Shown here in pieces: positions 1 through 56,800 of a stretch of 64,000 nt of DNA (positions are counted from its first letter, which is position 1; each line of letters starts with the position of its first letter). A program made the translations under genes and the position numbers. The stretch is taken from positions 7,844,931 through 7,908,930 of the forward strand of contig OY755047.1 in NCBI GenBank assembly GCA_963576565.1. The letters are read 5' to 3'. The DNA comes from Aspidapion aeneum (lineage: Eukaryota > Arthropoda > Insecta > Coleoptera > Brentidae). The notes below the pieces were generated by a model that was given only the letters and a program-made list of their open reading frames with translations, had not been told where the DNA came from and searched no databases.

Positions 1-593
1 TGATACCACACAAGCCATGTTTTGACTTAAACTTTAATTTTCCAAATCTACCCCCACCTTTTTTTTAAACTAAAATGTATTTTGTTTAACTCCAGACGCA
101 ATTACCTTTCGTTTGATATCACACACGCCATATTTCCACATAAACACTAATTTTTTTAATTTACCCCCACCCTTTTTTTAAATTGAAATGTATTTTATTT
201 AACTCCAGACGCAATTACCTTTCGTTTGATATCACACACGCCATATTTTTAAATAAACTCTAATTTTTGAAATATACCCCCACCCTTTTTTTTGGCTTGT
301 GTTTGGTGGATTTTGTTCATTTTTAAATGGGACCATCTTGACCCAAAACCCCGCGTAGGTACCAAATTTCATTAAAATCGGGCAAGCGGTTTTTGAGTTA
401 TGCGCGTTGGTCGTTACAGACAGACAGACATACAGACAGACAGACAGACAGACGGCGCAACAAAAAAGTTTCAAAATCATCTGAAACGCAAAGATATATA
501 AAAAATTTTGAAATTGGAGCAACTTTTTTTTTCTTGAAAAAATTAGGATCACTATAGCTCACACTACTATAGTATAGTAGTAGTGTGAGCTAA
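1..593 (+). mobile_element. Helitron/HINE-like non-autonomous element, copy H1 (cut by window edge)
   Basis: Imperfect repeats of about 110 bp (with ...TTTCGTTTGATATCACACAC...) are followed by a core (CAAGCGGTTTTTGAGTTATG), a short GACA run at 417-453, and a terminal palindrome built on AGCTCACACTACTATAG ending GTGTGAGCTAA. The same order occurs in copies at 1018, 21491 and 63193. A GACA microsatellite, internal tandem repeats and a 3' hairpin before CTAA resemble DINE-1/HINE-type Helitrons; the class is inferred. Confidence 0.6.
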
Positions 594-703
594 TACTTAA
601 AATAAAAATTGCTTAGAAGAGTCCAAGGGCACGAACTTTTTTAATCGGACCACCACCGAGTCTATTGTGGCTCAGGTAACATAAGTATTATTATTTATTT
701 CAG

Positions 704-45186
<44,483 letters not shown>

Positions 45187-45718
45187 GCAGGTCTCCTCGG
45201 ACAAGCCAGGTATGTTTGATCAAATTTTGATTAATGCTCTTTCGTCGAACTTTCAACGTAGTTTTACAGGATTTCAACAGCCAAAGCCAGGACTGTTTAT
45301 GCGTAAGCTAATAAGGATTTGACAGAGAATAGTCTTCTTTGTTTATGAGGTGAAGAGATAAGGGAATAGTCCTAGATACAGTGTGTACGAAAAGGCGAAA
45401 TAGTTTTTTTGCTTGAACTGAAAAAAAATACTACTACAAACATACGTAAAAAATGTGAAAAATGCCTTAAATGTCATATTATAAATTATATATTAGCTCT
45501 CTCGTAGTGATATTTGAATGGTTTTTTATTTTGTAAAGAAAATTCAAAAATGTAATCTTTGTTATACTGATTTTAGTCTATGATATGCATATACGTAATA
45601 TTCCAATACTCCTTGTTACCTATTTACACAATGGTTGACGTTTGATGCAAACAATCAGAAATAAAGGTACGAAAAATGCACAGATGCCAAATTTACATAG
45701 ACAGAGTTTTTGTCAACT
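45187..45718 (+). other. ADGRA 3' UTR region
   Basis: After the stop a strong donor-like site CAG-gtatgt lies at about 45210, so the transcript may splice to a distal 3' UTR. No AATAAA is close to the stop. Otherwise featureless. Confidence 0.45.
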
Positions 45719-46960
45719 CAAGGCCAACACAAAAATAGAGGCCACGACCCTGAAAAAATCAGCTGTTCTCCCGGGGCTGAATTTTACATTGGGTCTTATG
45801 GGAGGTCAGACGTTTTTTTATGATATTTTCAAAATGGCACTACAGATTTCCGCAAAATTTCAGTGAAATATTCTCAGACACCATCCCGATATTCCACCAA
45901 AGGATTGTAAGGAAGCAACATGATTAAAAGGTTAAAATCTTCAAGATTTAGCATTCCTTATTTTGAATTCAAATTACCCGCCATGTACCACATGCCAACT
46001 GTTATATTTGACATGTATTTGACTTTGTTATCTGTGATTGTCACATTCGCTTCTGCTTTAAACTAAATTTTTGTGTCAGCTAATGAAGCGGCTATGAAAA
46101 ATTAAGGATTACTATACATTTTAAAAAAATTGTTCTGCCAGAATAATGTAAAAACAATCTCGAAAATGGCTTTATTTGAAAAAAAATCAAATATTCATGA
46201 ACCGCCATTCCAACTTCAATATTTTAAAGACAATCAGCTGTGTCGTAACGTGACCATCGAAAAAAATCAGCCCCGGATGTGACGTCAACAAAGTGGAGGA
46301 TCGTGGCCCGTCCATTTTGATAGCCCTGATATGATATATCAAGGCCAACCAGGGCTATCAAAATGGACGGGCCACGATCCTCCACTTTGTTGACGTCACA
46401 TCCGGGGCTGATTTTTTTTTTGATGGTCACGTTACGACACAGCTGATTGTCTTTAAAATATTGAAGTTGAAATGACGGTTCATGAATATTTGATTTTTTT
46501 TTAAATAAAGCCGTTTTTAAGATTGTTTTTACTTTATTCTGGCAGAACAATATTTTTTAAATGTATAGTAATCCTTAATTTTCATAGCCGCTTCATTAGC
46601 TCACACAAAAATTAAGTTTAAAGCAGAAGCGAATGTGACAATCACAAATGACAAAGTCAAATACATGTCAAATATAACAGTTGGCATGTGGAACATGGCG
46701 GGTAATTTGAATTCAAAATAAGGAATGCTAAATCTTGAAGATTTTAACCTTTTAATCAAGTTGCTTCCTTACAAACCTTTGGTGAAATATCGGGATGGTG
46801 TCTGAGAATATTTCACTGAAATTTTGCGGAAATCTCTAGTGCCATTTTAAAAATATCATAAAAAAACGTCTGACCTCCCATAAAACCCAATGTAAAATTC
46901 AGCCCCGGGAGAACAGCTGATTTTTTCAGGGTCGTGGCCTCTATTTTTGTGTTGGCCTTG
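45719..46960. mobile_element. Large fold-back element E, 7-bp target duplication
   Basis: Ends CAAGGCCAACACAAAAATAG and inverse, flanked by GTCAACT (45712-45718, 46961-46967). Two arms of about 600 bp meet near 46340 with almost no loop. No transposase. The duplication length does not fit a common superfamily exactly. Confidence 0.85.
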
Positions 46961-46967
46961 GTCAACT

Positions 46968-47690
46968 GTACGCCGATGATTTGACGTAACGAATACAAGA
47001 ATAAAATAATATTCATGCGTAAAAGTATAACCAATCAGGACATTTTATCTTAAGGACCGCAAAAAGGATAGACTTATATCCATTGATATTGCTATTTCAA
47101 ATATGTTTGCATTCTGCATTGTAAGGTACCGTAGGTATTGCAATAATACGTACTATATGGAAATAATATGGATATGTCTTTGAAAGCAACCAATCAGGTC
47201 GTTTTTGCTTAAAGACCCCAAGGCCCTCATGTTTGCATCATAAATGGGCAGTTGGAATATTATATATATGATGATATGTGTGTCAAATAATGTGAAAAAT
47301 TGTGTGTATATGCTCAAATATGTGTGCAATAATTTTTTAAGGCTATTTTTTGATTCTTTTGAAGCCAAAAAAAAAAATTCCTACTATTATTTTATAGAAT
47401 CTCTCCTTTTCACAATTTTTTTTTATAACTTGGTAGACTATGAAAACATAAAAAACCATAAAACTGTGATAATATTTAAAATTAAAAAAATAGATGAACC
47501 TCATTCAAATTTTTACCTCAGTACAATTTTGGAAGAAATAAAAACTGTTTAATAAAAATTTAAGAAATTAAGATAAAAATTGTGTCAAAGAATTTTAGTT
47601 TTTTGTAAAAATTTTTAAATTATTTTTAAGTAAATAAAAACTAATTAATAACAAAGCTTAACGCCTTATCAAGCTTAAATGTCATTTGTC
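46968..47690. other. Intergenic sequence
   Basis: AT-rich, no recognisable gene or repeat; short ORFs only. Confidence 0.5.
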
Positions 47691-48119
47691 CAGGGTGTCT
47701 CATTATATTTTTCCCACCCTTTTAGACCATTAATAATTGATGTAGGAATATAAAAGAAATTGTGTTCGAATTCGCCAAATTTTTACTTTCAAATTGCATC
47801 TTGACTTTATTCCTGATGCTTACCGTATTTGACAGGCGCTCAAATTTATAGTTTTTGTAAATTGGATGCTCTTTATATTATTTAATTAATAAATTAGGCT
47901 TGGAACATATTTTCCAAAAATACCCGATATGCCGTAGTTTAGAGCCATAGTTTCTGAGATATTAGCAATTATAACAGTACCGCTCTTGTGCTAATTTTAG
48001 TATCCTTATTCCAAATTATGTTAGTCCCCATGTATCAACAGTGACAATGACACAACTTTGTTGTCGTTACCGGTTGTCATTTTGAGCGTGATTAAAAAAA
48101 AAATAGTTGTCATTGTCAC

Positions 48120-48635
48120 GTTTGTTAGTATTATTTGGCTTAAAAATTCCGTTGATTGACGCTCACTGTCTTGATGACGGGTAAAAATGTAAAATGCGTT
48201 GATCCGGCCTGAAAAGACAAAGAGCTGTCGTAGGTCACGGACTATAGTTGTTTTCTTTTATTTGCATTCGATCTTTTCATTGATCGATATTGTATAGCAG
48301 TGTTTTTCCCTGCTTTTGGTTTTTTGTTTCTCTCGTATCTCGGTAGATGGCGCCTCTTGCTATAGTTCGCTCACTAATTACATTTAATTAGAGACCAAAC
48401 CGTCTGATTAACTTCGCAAGATTTGTCACTTGACCAGCAGTGTTCTGAGGAGTCCCATAAGGACGAAACCGTTAACTGTCAACACTTATTAGGTGTCCAT
48501 TAGATCTTGGACCCCCGTGAGGTTAAGCTTTCAAGCTACCCACGGAAAAATATAAGGGAAACAAAAAACTCCTTTTTACCCGATTAGCCATGAAACTTGT
48601 TTGATTTTTAAATTCACGGGTATGAAATTTCATGT
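48120..48635 (+). mobile_element. 516-bp hammerhead element, monomer
   Basis: Begins GTTTGTTAGTATTATTTGGC and ends GAAATTTCATGT, flanked by TTGTCATTGTCAC at 48107-48119 and 48636-48648. Its length equals the unit spacing of the multimer at 39.3-40.5 kb. It includes one hammerhead motif and no ORF. Confidence 0.86.
48439..48486 (+). ncRNA. Type I hammerhead motif, one stem III change
   Basis: Same as 40326-40373 except stem III reads ACCG/CTGT, giving one C-U mismatch in the 4-bp stem. The catalytic core is intact. Confidence 0.8.
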
Positions 48636-49172
48636 TTGTCATTGTCACTGTTTATACATGGGGACTAACATAATTCGAAATAAGGACACTGAAATTAACA
48701 CAACAGTGGTAATGTTATTTTTTTATCATTTAAAAATTTATCGCTAATATTTCAGAAACTATTTATTAAAACTGCGACATAAGGGGTATTTTTGGAAAGT
48801 ATATTTCAAGTCTAATCGATTAATTAAATAATATAAGGAGCATCCAATTTACAAAAACTATAAATTTGAGCGCCTGTCAAATATGGTAAGCATCAGGAAT
48901 AAAGTCAAGATGCAATTTAAAAGTAAATATTTCGCGAATTTAAACACAATTTCTTGTATATTCCTATATCAATTACTAATGGTCTAAAATGGTGGGAAAA
49001 AATATAATGAGACACCCTGTACATAGTAGATAGATTATTTTAAAATCTTAAAACTAATTTTAGGTATGTTTTTTTTTTAATTATTAGTTTTTAATATTTT
49101 TGTGTTTTAGCAAATCCAAACTGTATAATATTTTTTTGAGTGAAAGACTGTATTACAGGGTCTATAGTTGAC

Positions 49173-49851
49173 ACAAGACGCTAGCGCTACCAAGTCCACT
49201 TCCAATCCCTGGCTTCGCATGCGTAGATCTACCAATATTATTTACCTCATGTATTAGAATCGATGTACAGGGTGATTTTCACTTGAATGATTCTAACCAC
49301 ATGAAAATAGAAAGTTTCAAAAACCTAACCTAACAAAACCTAATCAGATCTAACCGAACCGAACCAAAGCAAACTAAACCAATATTTTTTTTCAAAAAAA
49401 AAAACTTTCCTGACTTCCTACCTGGGATGCTAGAGGATATGAATCCGAACCGGACCGTACCGAACCGAACCTATCCAAACCTAACCCTACCCAACTAAAC
49501 CTAATTAGCAGTACGTGTTGTAGTTTAGTTTGGATAGGTTAGTTTTGGTTTAGTTTAGTTAAATTCGGTTTGGTTCGGTTCGGATTCACATCCTCTAGGA
49601 TCCCGGGCAGGAAGTCAGGAAAGTTTTTTTTTTGAAAAAAATTGTTGGTTCAGTTTCCTTCGGTTCGGTTAGATTTGATTAGGTTTTGTTAGGTTAGGTT
49701 TTTGAAACTTTCTATTTTCATGTGGTTAGAATCATTCAAGTGAAAATCACCCTGTATGCATCTATTCTAAGACATGAGGTAAATAATATTGGTAGATCTG
49801 CGCTTGCGAAGCCAGGGATTGAAAGTGGACTTGGTAGCGCTAGCGTCTTGT
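49173..49851. mobile_element. MULE-like fold-back element A2, 9-bp target duplication
   Basis: Termini ACAAGACGCTAGCGCTACC and inverse, flanked by ATAGTTGAC (49164-49172, 49852-49860). 679 bp. Preserves the empty site for the element nested in A1. Arms contain degenerate telomere-like CCTAACC/CCGAACC repeats. Confidence 0.88.
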
Positions 49852-49997
49852 ATAGTTGACCTGTCACATTTGATATTCCGGCAATGTCAAAAACGACGTT
49901 ATGCTATAGACCTTTGACCTGATCCAAAATTTTGCCTTTTTCTGCATTTACTTCTGTTATTCTCGAAAATGTTGAATTTATACAGCCAGAGAACATA

Positions 49998-50718
49998 CAG
50001 GGTGTCTCTAAAAGGTCTGTACAAAATCTTACCACATATTTCTAAGGTTAAAGTAAGTCGATTTAATGCAAATTACCTTAGTCCAAAATTGCTCCGTTTT
50101 AGAGATACAGGGTGAATTTAAAAATTAAATTTTTAAATTAAAAAATTTAATGAGCGAAATTTTCGAAAAGCAACAAACTTGAATAAAGCTTTGAGAACAA
50201 TAGTCAGTAGAAAACTGGCCATTGCTATGACATTTTGCCAGTATAAAACAGTCTAGTGAAATAGTCATTCAAAATAATTTCAGTATTTCGTTGCGGCATC
50301 GAACAATAAAAACGGAAATATCTCGAAAACGACTTATTTTAGCGCATGTCAACAAGAGTACCTTTTTGGCTTAAAAAGATTGAGGAAAATATTTTTGTAA
50401 CAAAGAAACTTAAAAGTTACACTGAGAAAAAAGTTATAGGCATTTTAAACTATAAAAAGAGTATTGTGAACGGCCAAAGTGAAAAGGTATCCATATTTAG
50501 GTTTCGCATTCTAAAAAACCCCCGAGTACCAATTTTTAAAGTAATGCGTTGAGAAATGTTCAGAAATTTTAAGACAATCGATTTTTAATTTTTAAATTTA
50601 CCACCCTGTATCTCTGAAACGGAGCAATTTCGGACTAAGGTAAGTTGCTTTAAATCGACTTATTTTCACCTCAGGAATACGTGCTAAAATTTTGTACAGA
50701 CCTTTTAGAGACACCCTG
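49998..50718. mobile_element. Fold-back MITE, TA duplication
   Basis: CAGGGTGTCTCTAAAAGGTCT at the left and inverse at the right, TA at 49996-49997 and 50719-50720. Inner inverted segments match (TCCGTTTTAGAGATACAGGG versus CCCTGTATCTCTGAAACGGA). A + strand ORF of 68 codons in the loop is not credible. Confidence 0.88.
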
Positions 50719-51069
50719 TATAACGTCCAGTTATACCGCGTGAACAAGTTTATATCTAGGGGTATAATATTCCATAAGAGGTCAAAAAACAGATAGAGTA
50801 TAGCGTTTATTAAAAAGAGACCGCGATATGCCCGAGTCCCGTAGAAAGCTTTCCAGCGTTGTCAAAGGTAACCTTGATAAATTACTACAGGCGCACGCGG
50901 TGGCACTCGTCAAAGGGCAGACAATTTGAAACATTTTTATAGGGCGAAAATTATTACTTGACTTGTCATCATACAAGAAGTGGACTATTAAAAACGTGAA
51001 CATTTTATTTTTAAAATTTTATTAAATGTGATTTATTTAGTTCCTAAGACACCTAGATCGGATAATTAT

Positions 51070-51159
51070 TTATGCAGCCATTTTCTTTTCTCCAACAGGA
51101 AAATTTTTTAAGTACATCAGCTCCGGCAGCTGTTCATCTGGAGGCATTGGGTCATAGGT
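51070..51159 (-). pseudogene. Possible 3'-terminal exon inside the 2.4-kb repeat
   Basis: On the - strand a T-rich tract and TAG precede ACC TAT GAC..., giving TYDPMPPDEQLPELMYLKNF, PVGEKKMAA and stop. It looks like a real protein end with an acceptor. Units 2 and 3 carry an inserted stretch (near 53470 and 56070) that introduces a stop, so only unit 1 keeps it. No matching upstream exon was found. Confidence 0.35.
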
Positions 51160-53682
51160 CTAAAAAAATAATATGAAGCGATCTTAATGAGTAGATGTTA
51201 ACTCTGAATAATTTGATTTTAACGCCACTTAATTTTTATTTAGGAAAAATTAAGAAAAAACTACTGAAATTATTATTTAGTAATTACTGAATTATTATAT
51301 ATTTTTAATTAATTTATGAAGCCTTTAGTTCCTTTGCTTAAAGATATAAATTGGAAGGGGTTTTTTAAATTTAACGAAAATGTTTAAATACAAAAATAAG
51401 GGCAATTATATTTTTATTAAAAATTGCATGGGGTTACAACCCTTCTGTAAAAAAATAATTAGAACGTATTTAAATAGGTAAAAAATGTGAAAGAACTGTC
51501 CTTAACTACTTAATAATAAGATTGTCTGTCTCAATTCACGATAACTCAAGAACACCTCAAACGATTTTAACCCAATATGATACACAAGTTTTATGTCGGC
51601 ATTAGATTTTGGTTAAAAAAAAGGGTTAGTTAAAAGTATTATTTAACCAATTTTACCTTAAAACTATCAACTTTACTATCAACTTTTTTTGTTGTGTCGA
51701 TTTTTGTTTAAAAATGTTCCTTTTGTATTTAAAACATTTTTGCTTATGGCGCATGTCGCCTGCGAGCATTTAAAGTAACATTACTACCTAATTTTTTTTG
51801 AAAATTTTAGTTTTTGGTTTAAAAAGCATTACTAATGAGCTCCGTGGAACTACTTTTGAGGCTCAATACCACCTCTGCCGCCCCCCTCAGGTCTCGACCA
51901 CCCTTCCGCGTCCTATAACCACGCTGCGTTTACTGGTATACCATTACCCTTGTTAGGGTTAAACTAAAAATGCATTAAAAAAAAACCTAACATTACATAA
52001 TAGTTAGCTTACGAATAGATTGGTAAACTGTGGTGTAAAAAAATTGACTTTTGTGAATGTGAAACGAAAATCAATAACAAGAATAACACTTTAAAATTCT
52101 GTTTGTTTGTAAAAGTAAATGAATTATTTACATTTAGGAACAAGCAGAATTTTAAGGTATTATTCTGGTTGTTTATCACCCCGTTTGACGAATGCACTTA
52201 CATAAAACTGAAAAGTTGACCTTTCGCGAACCAAGTAGCGGATTATACTGATATTTTCGCTAAACTGGCAACGTTGTTTTATTCTCCCATGCAATCCTTA
52301 TGGCCGATACAAAAATTCTACCCCTAGATAAAAGGCTGGCCACGCGATATGTTCTCTGACACAGCGTATCCCAAATAAAGATAACTATATAGAAATTTCG
52401 GACATGGTTCCAAAAAAAAGTCGGAATTTTCAAAATATTGATCAAGCAAAAACTAAAAATTATTTTTTTTTCGAAAAATTGAATTTTTGCAATCTCCTCG
52501 TACTTATCTTTAACTGGGAAATCCTGTATTTGTATCTGTTAGAGAAAGAGAAAAATAGAAGACAGCAGCAAAAAGTGAAACTATGGTTTAGACTTAACTA
52601 TTAAAATTTGGCAAAAATTTAATATATATAACATATAAATAAATGTTAAATTGCGAAATGAGTATATTTATAAAAAATTGATGACGTATACATATGTAAG
52701 TGTTTTCGATGTAAAGCGGCGCAAAAAATAATTACAAAAATGTATATTAAAAGAAGTGATAACACATGTTTAAAAATTAAAAATTGTTTTTTTTTTATTT
52801 CGGTCCTTACAAAACTAAATACAAACCTGTATAAAATTTACAACTGGAAAATATATATCCTAAAAAGAGAATATAAAATATATTGTATAATAATTATTCT
52901 TTTTGAAGTATCAAAATAAAGGCAAATTTATCTAGAATAGAACAGTGGAGTACACAAAAAAATCGCATTAAGGGGCCTGGAAAATATTTTTCCTTTTTTT
53001 TTATACACAGTAAAAAGTCGGCAAATATACACAGGGTGTTATAGAGTAACATGCTAATGTTTAAGAAGGTAATTCTTTATTATTTTATAGAACCAGAATT
53101 TTATAAGATCTTAAAACTTAGCATTTTAGACCGAGGTTAAAAAACAGATAGAGTATAGCTTTCATTAAAAAGAGACCGCGATACGCCAGAGTCCCGAAGA
53201 AAGCTTTCCAGCGTTGTCAAAGGTAACTTTGATAAATTACTACAGACGCACGCAGTCGCACTCGTCAAGGGGTGGACAATTTGAAACATTTTTATAGGGC
53301 GAGAATTATTACTTGACTTGTCATCATACAAGAAGTGGACTATTAAAAACGTGAACATTTTATTTTAAAAATTTTATTAAATATGAGTTATTTAGTTCCT
53401 AAGACACCTAGATCGGATAATTATTTATGCAGCCATTTTCTTTTCTCCAACAGGAAAATTTTTTAGATAAACCTATTTTCAAAAAAAAATAAGTACATCA
53501 GCTCCGGCAGCTGTTCATCTGGAGGCATTGGGTCATAGGTCTAATAAAAAAAAATATGAAGCGACCTTAATGAGTAGATGTTAACCCTGAATAATTTGAT
53601 TTGGACGCCACTTAATTTTTATTTAGGAAAAATTAAGAAAAAACTACTGAAATTATTATTTAGTAATTACTGAATTATTATA

Positions 53683-53868
53683 CAGTCGAACCTCTCTAAC
53701 TCGAACCTCCATAACTCGAACCTCTCTATAACTCGAACCTTTTAAGTGGTCTCTGCACATTTTTATATGTATTTTAACCTCTTTAATTCGAATTTCTATA
53801 ACTCGAACTCTCCATAACTCGAACTGTTTTGGTGGTCCCTTTAAGTTCGAGTTATAGAGGTTCGACTG
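53683..53868. mobile_element. 186-bp Tigger-like MITE, TA duplication
   Basis: CAGTCGAACCTCTCTAACTCG and inverse, TA at 53681-53682 and 53869-53870. Units 1 and 3 of the array preserve the empty site (GAATTATTATATATTTTTAA), so it inserted after the array formed. Confidence 0.92.
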
Positions 53869-56800
53869 TATATTTTTAATTAATTTATGAAACCTTTAGT
53901 TCCTTTGCTTAAAGATATAAATTGGAAGGGGTTTCATAAGTAAAAGAAAATGTTTAAATACAAAAATAAGGGCAATTATATTTTTATCAAAAATTGCATG
54001 GGGTTACAACCCTTCTGTAAAAAAATAATTAGTACGTATTTAAATAGGTAAAAAATGTGAAAGAACTGTCCTTAACTACTTAATAATATGTCTGTCTCAA
54101 TTCACGATAACTCAAGAACACCTCAAAGGATTTTAACCCAATGTGATACACAAGTTTTATGTCGGCATTAGATTTTGGTTTAAAAAAAAGGGATAGTTAA
54201 AAGCATTACGTAACCAATTTTACCTTAAAACTATCAACGTTACTATCAACTTTTTTTGTTGTGTCGATTTTTGTTTAAAAATGTTCCTTTTGTATTTAAA
54301 ACATTTTTGCTTACGGTGCATGTCGCCTGCAAGCATTTAAAGTAACATTACTACCTAATTTTTTCTGAAAATTTTCGTTTTTGGTTTAAAAAATATTACT
54401 ACTTATAATTATGATATTTATCTTGAAAAAGTATTAAATAAGCTCCGCGGAACTACTTTTGAGGCTGAATACAACCTCTGCCGCCCCCCTAAGGTCTCGA
54501 CCACCCTCCCGCGTCCTATAACCACGCTGCGTTCACTGGTATACCATAACCCTTGTTAGGGTTAGACTAAAAATGCATTAAAAGAAACCTAAAATTACAT
54601 AATAGTTAGCTTACGAATAGATTGGTAAACTGTGGTGTAAAAAAATTGACTTTTGTGAATGTGAAACGAAAATCAATAACAAGAATAACACTTTAAAATT
54701 CTGTTTGTTTGTAAAAGTAAGTGAATTATTTACATTTAGGAACAAGCAGAATTTCAAGATATTATTCTGGTTGTCTATCACCCCGTTTGATGAATGCACT
54801 TACATAAAATTAAAAAGTTGACATTTCGTGAACCAAGTAGCGGATTATACTGATATTTTCGCTAAACTAGCAACGTTGTTTTCTTCTTCCATGCAATCCT
54901 TATGGCCGATACAAAAATTCTACCCCTAGATAGATGGCTGGCCACGCGATATGTTCTCTGACACAGCGTATCTCAGATAAAGGCAACTATATAGAAATTT
55001 CGGAAATGGTTCCAAAAAAAAGTAGAAATTTTCAAAATAACGATCAAGCAAAAACTAAAAATTATTTTTTTTTTCGAAAAATTGAATTTTTGGAATCTCC
55101 ACGTAGTTACTTTTAACTGGGAAATCCTGTATTTGTATTTCTTAGAGAAAGAGAAAAATAGAAGACAGCAGCAAAAAGTGAAACTATGGTTTAGACTTAA
55201 CTATTAAAATTTGGCAAAAATTTAATATATATAACATATAAATAAATGTTAAATTGCGAAATGAGTATATTTATAAAAAATTGATGACGTATACATATGT
55301 AAGTGTTTTCGATGTAAAGCGGCGCAAAAAATAATTACAAAAATGTATATTAAAAGAAGTGATAACACATGTTTAAAATTAAAAATCGTTTTTTTTTTTA
55401 TTTCGGTCCTTACAAAACTAAATACAAACCTGTATAAAATTTACAACTGGAAAATATAATTCCTAAAAAGAGAATATAAAATAAATCGTATAATAATTAT
55501 ACTTTTTGAAGTATCAAAATAAAGGCAAATTTATCTAGAATAAAACAGTGAGAGTACACCTAAAAATCGCATTAAGGGGCCTGGAAAATATTTTTCCTTT
55601 TTTTTATACACAGTAAAAAGTCGGCAAATATACACAGGGTGTTATAGAGTAACATGCTAATGTTTAAGAAGGTAATTCTTTATTATTTTATAGAACCAGA
55701 ATTTTCTAAGATCTTAAAACTTAGCATTTTAGACCGAGGGTAAAAAACAGATAGAGTATAGCCTTCATTAAAAAGAGACCGCGATACGTCCGAGTCCCGT
55801 AGAAAGCTTTCCAGCGTTGTCAAAGGTAACCTTGATAAATTAGTACAGGCGCACGCGGTCGCACTCGTCAAGGGGCGGACAATCTGAAACATTTTTTTAG
55901 GGCGAGAATTATTACTTGACTTGTCACCATACAAGAAGTGGACTATTAAAAATGTGAAAATTTTATTTTTAAAATTTTATTAAATATGAGTTATTTAGTT
56001 CCTAAGACACCTAGATCGGATAATTATTTATGCAGCCATTTTCTTTTCTCCAACAGGAAAATTTTTTAGATAAACCTATTTTCAAAAAAAAATAAGTACA
56101 TCAGCTCCGGCAGCTGTTCATCTGGAGGCATTGGGTCATAGGTCTAATTAAAAAAAATATGAAGCGACCTTAATGAGTAGATGTTAACCCTGAATAATTT
56201 GATTTGGACGCCACTTAATTTTTATTTAGGAAAAATTAAGAAAAAACTACTGAAATTATTATTTAGTAATTACTGAATTATTATATATTTTTAATTAATT
56301 TATGAAGCCTTTAGTTCCTTTGCTTTAGAAAATTGGAAGGGGTTTTATAAGTAAAAGAAAATGTTTAAATACAAAAATAAGGGCAATTATATTTTTATTA
56401 AAAATTGCATGGGGTTACAACCCTTCTGTAAAAAAATAATTAGTACGTATTTAAATAGGTAAAAAATGTGAAAGAACTGTCCTTAACTACTTAATAATAA
56501 GATTGTCTGTCTCAATTCACGATAACTCAAGAACACCTCAAACGATTTTAACCCAATGTGATACACAAGTTTTATGTCAGCATTAGATTTTGGTTTAAAA
56601 ATGTTATTTTACCTTAAAACTATCAACGTTACTATCAACTTTTCTTGTTGTGTCGATTTTTGTTTAAAAATGTTTCTTTTATTTTTAAAACATTTTTGCT
56701 TATGGCGCATGTCGCCTGCGGGCATTTAAAGTAACATTACTACCTAATTTTTTCTGAAAATTTTCGTTTTTGGTTTAAAAAGCATTACTACTCATAATTA

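Larger units (their letters stand above)
47691..49019. mobile_element. Fold-back MITE D carrying a hammerhead monomer
   Basis: CAGGGTGTCTCATTATATTTT at the left and its inverse at the right with TA on the right side (the left flank is TC, probably mutated). Arms continue to the tip at 48060/48660 (TAGTCCCCATGTAT / ATACATGGGGACTA). The hammerhead element 48120-48635 is inserted near the loop. Confidence 0.85.
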
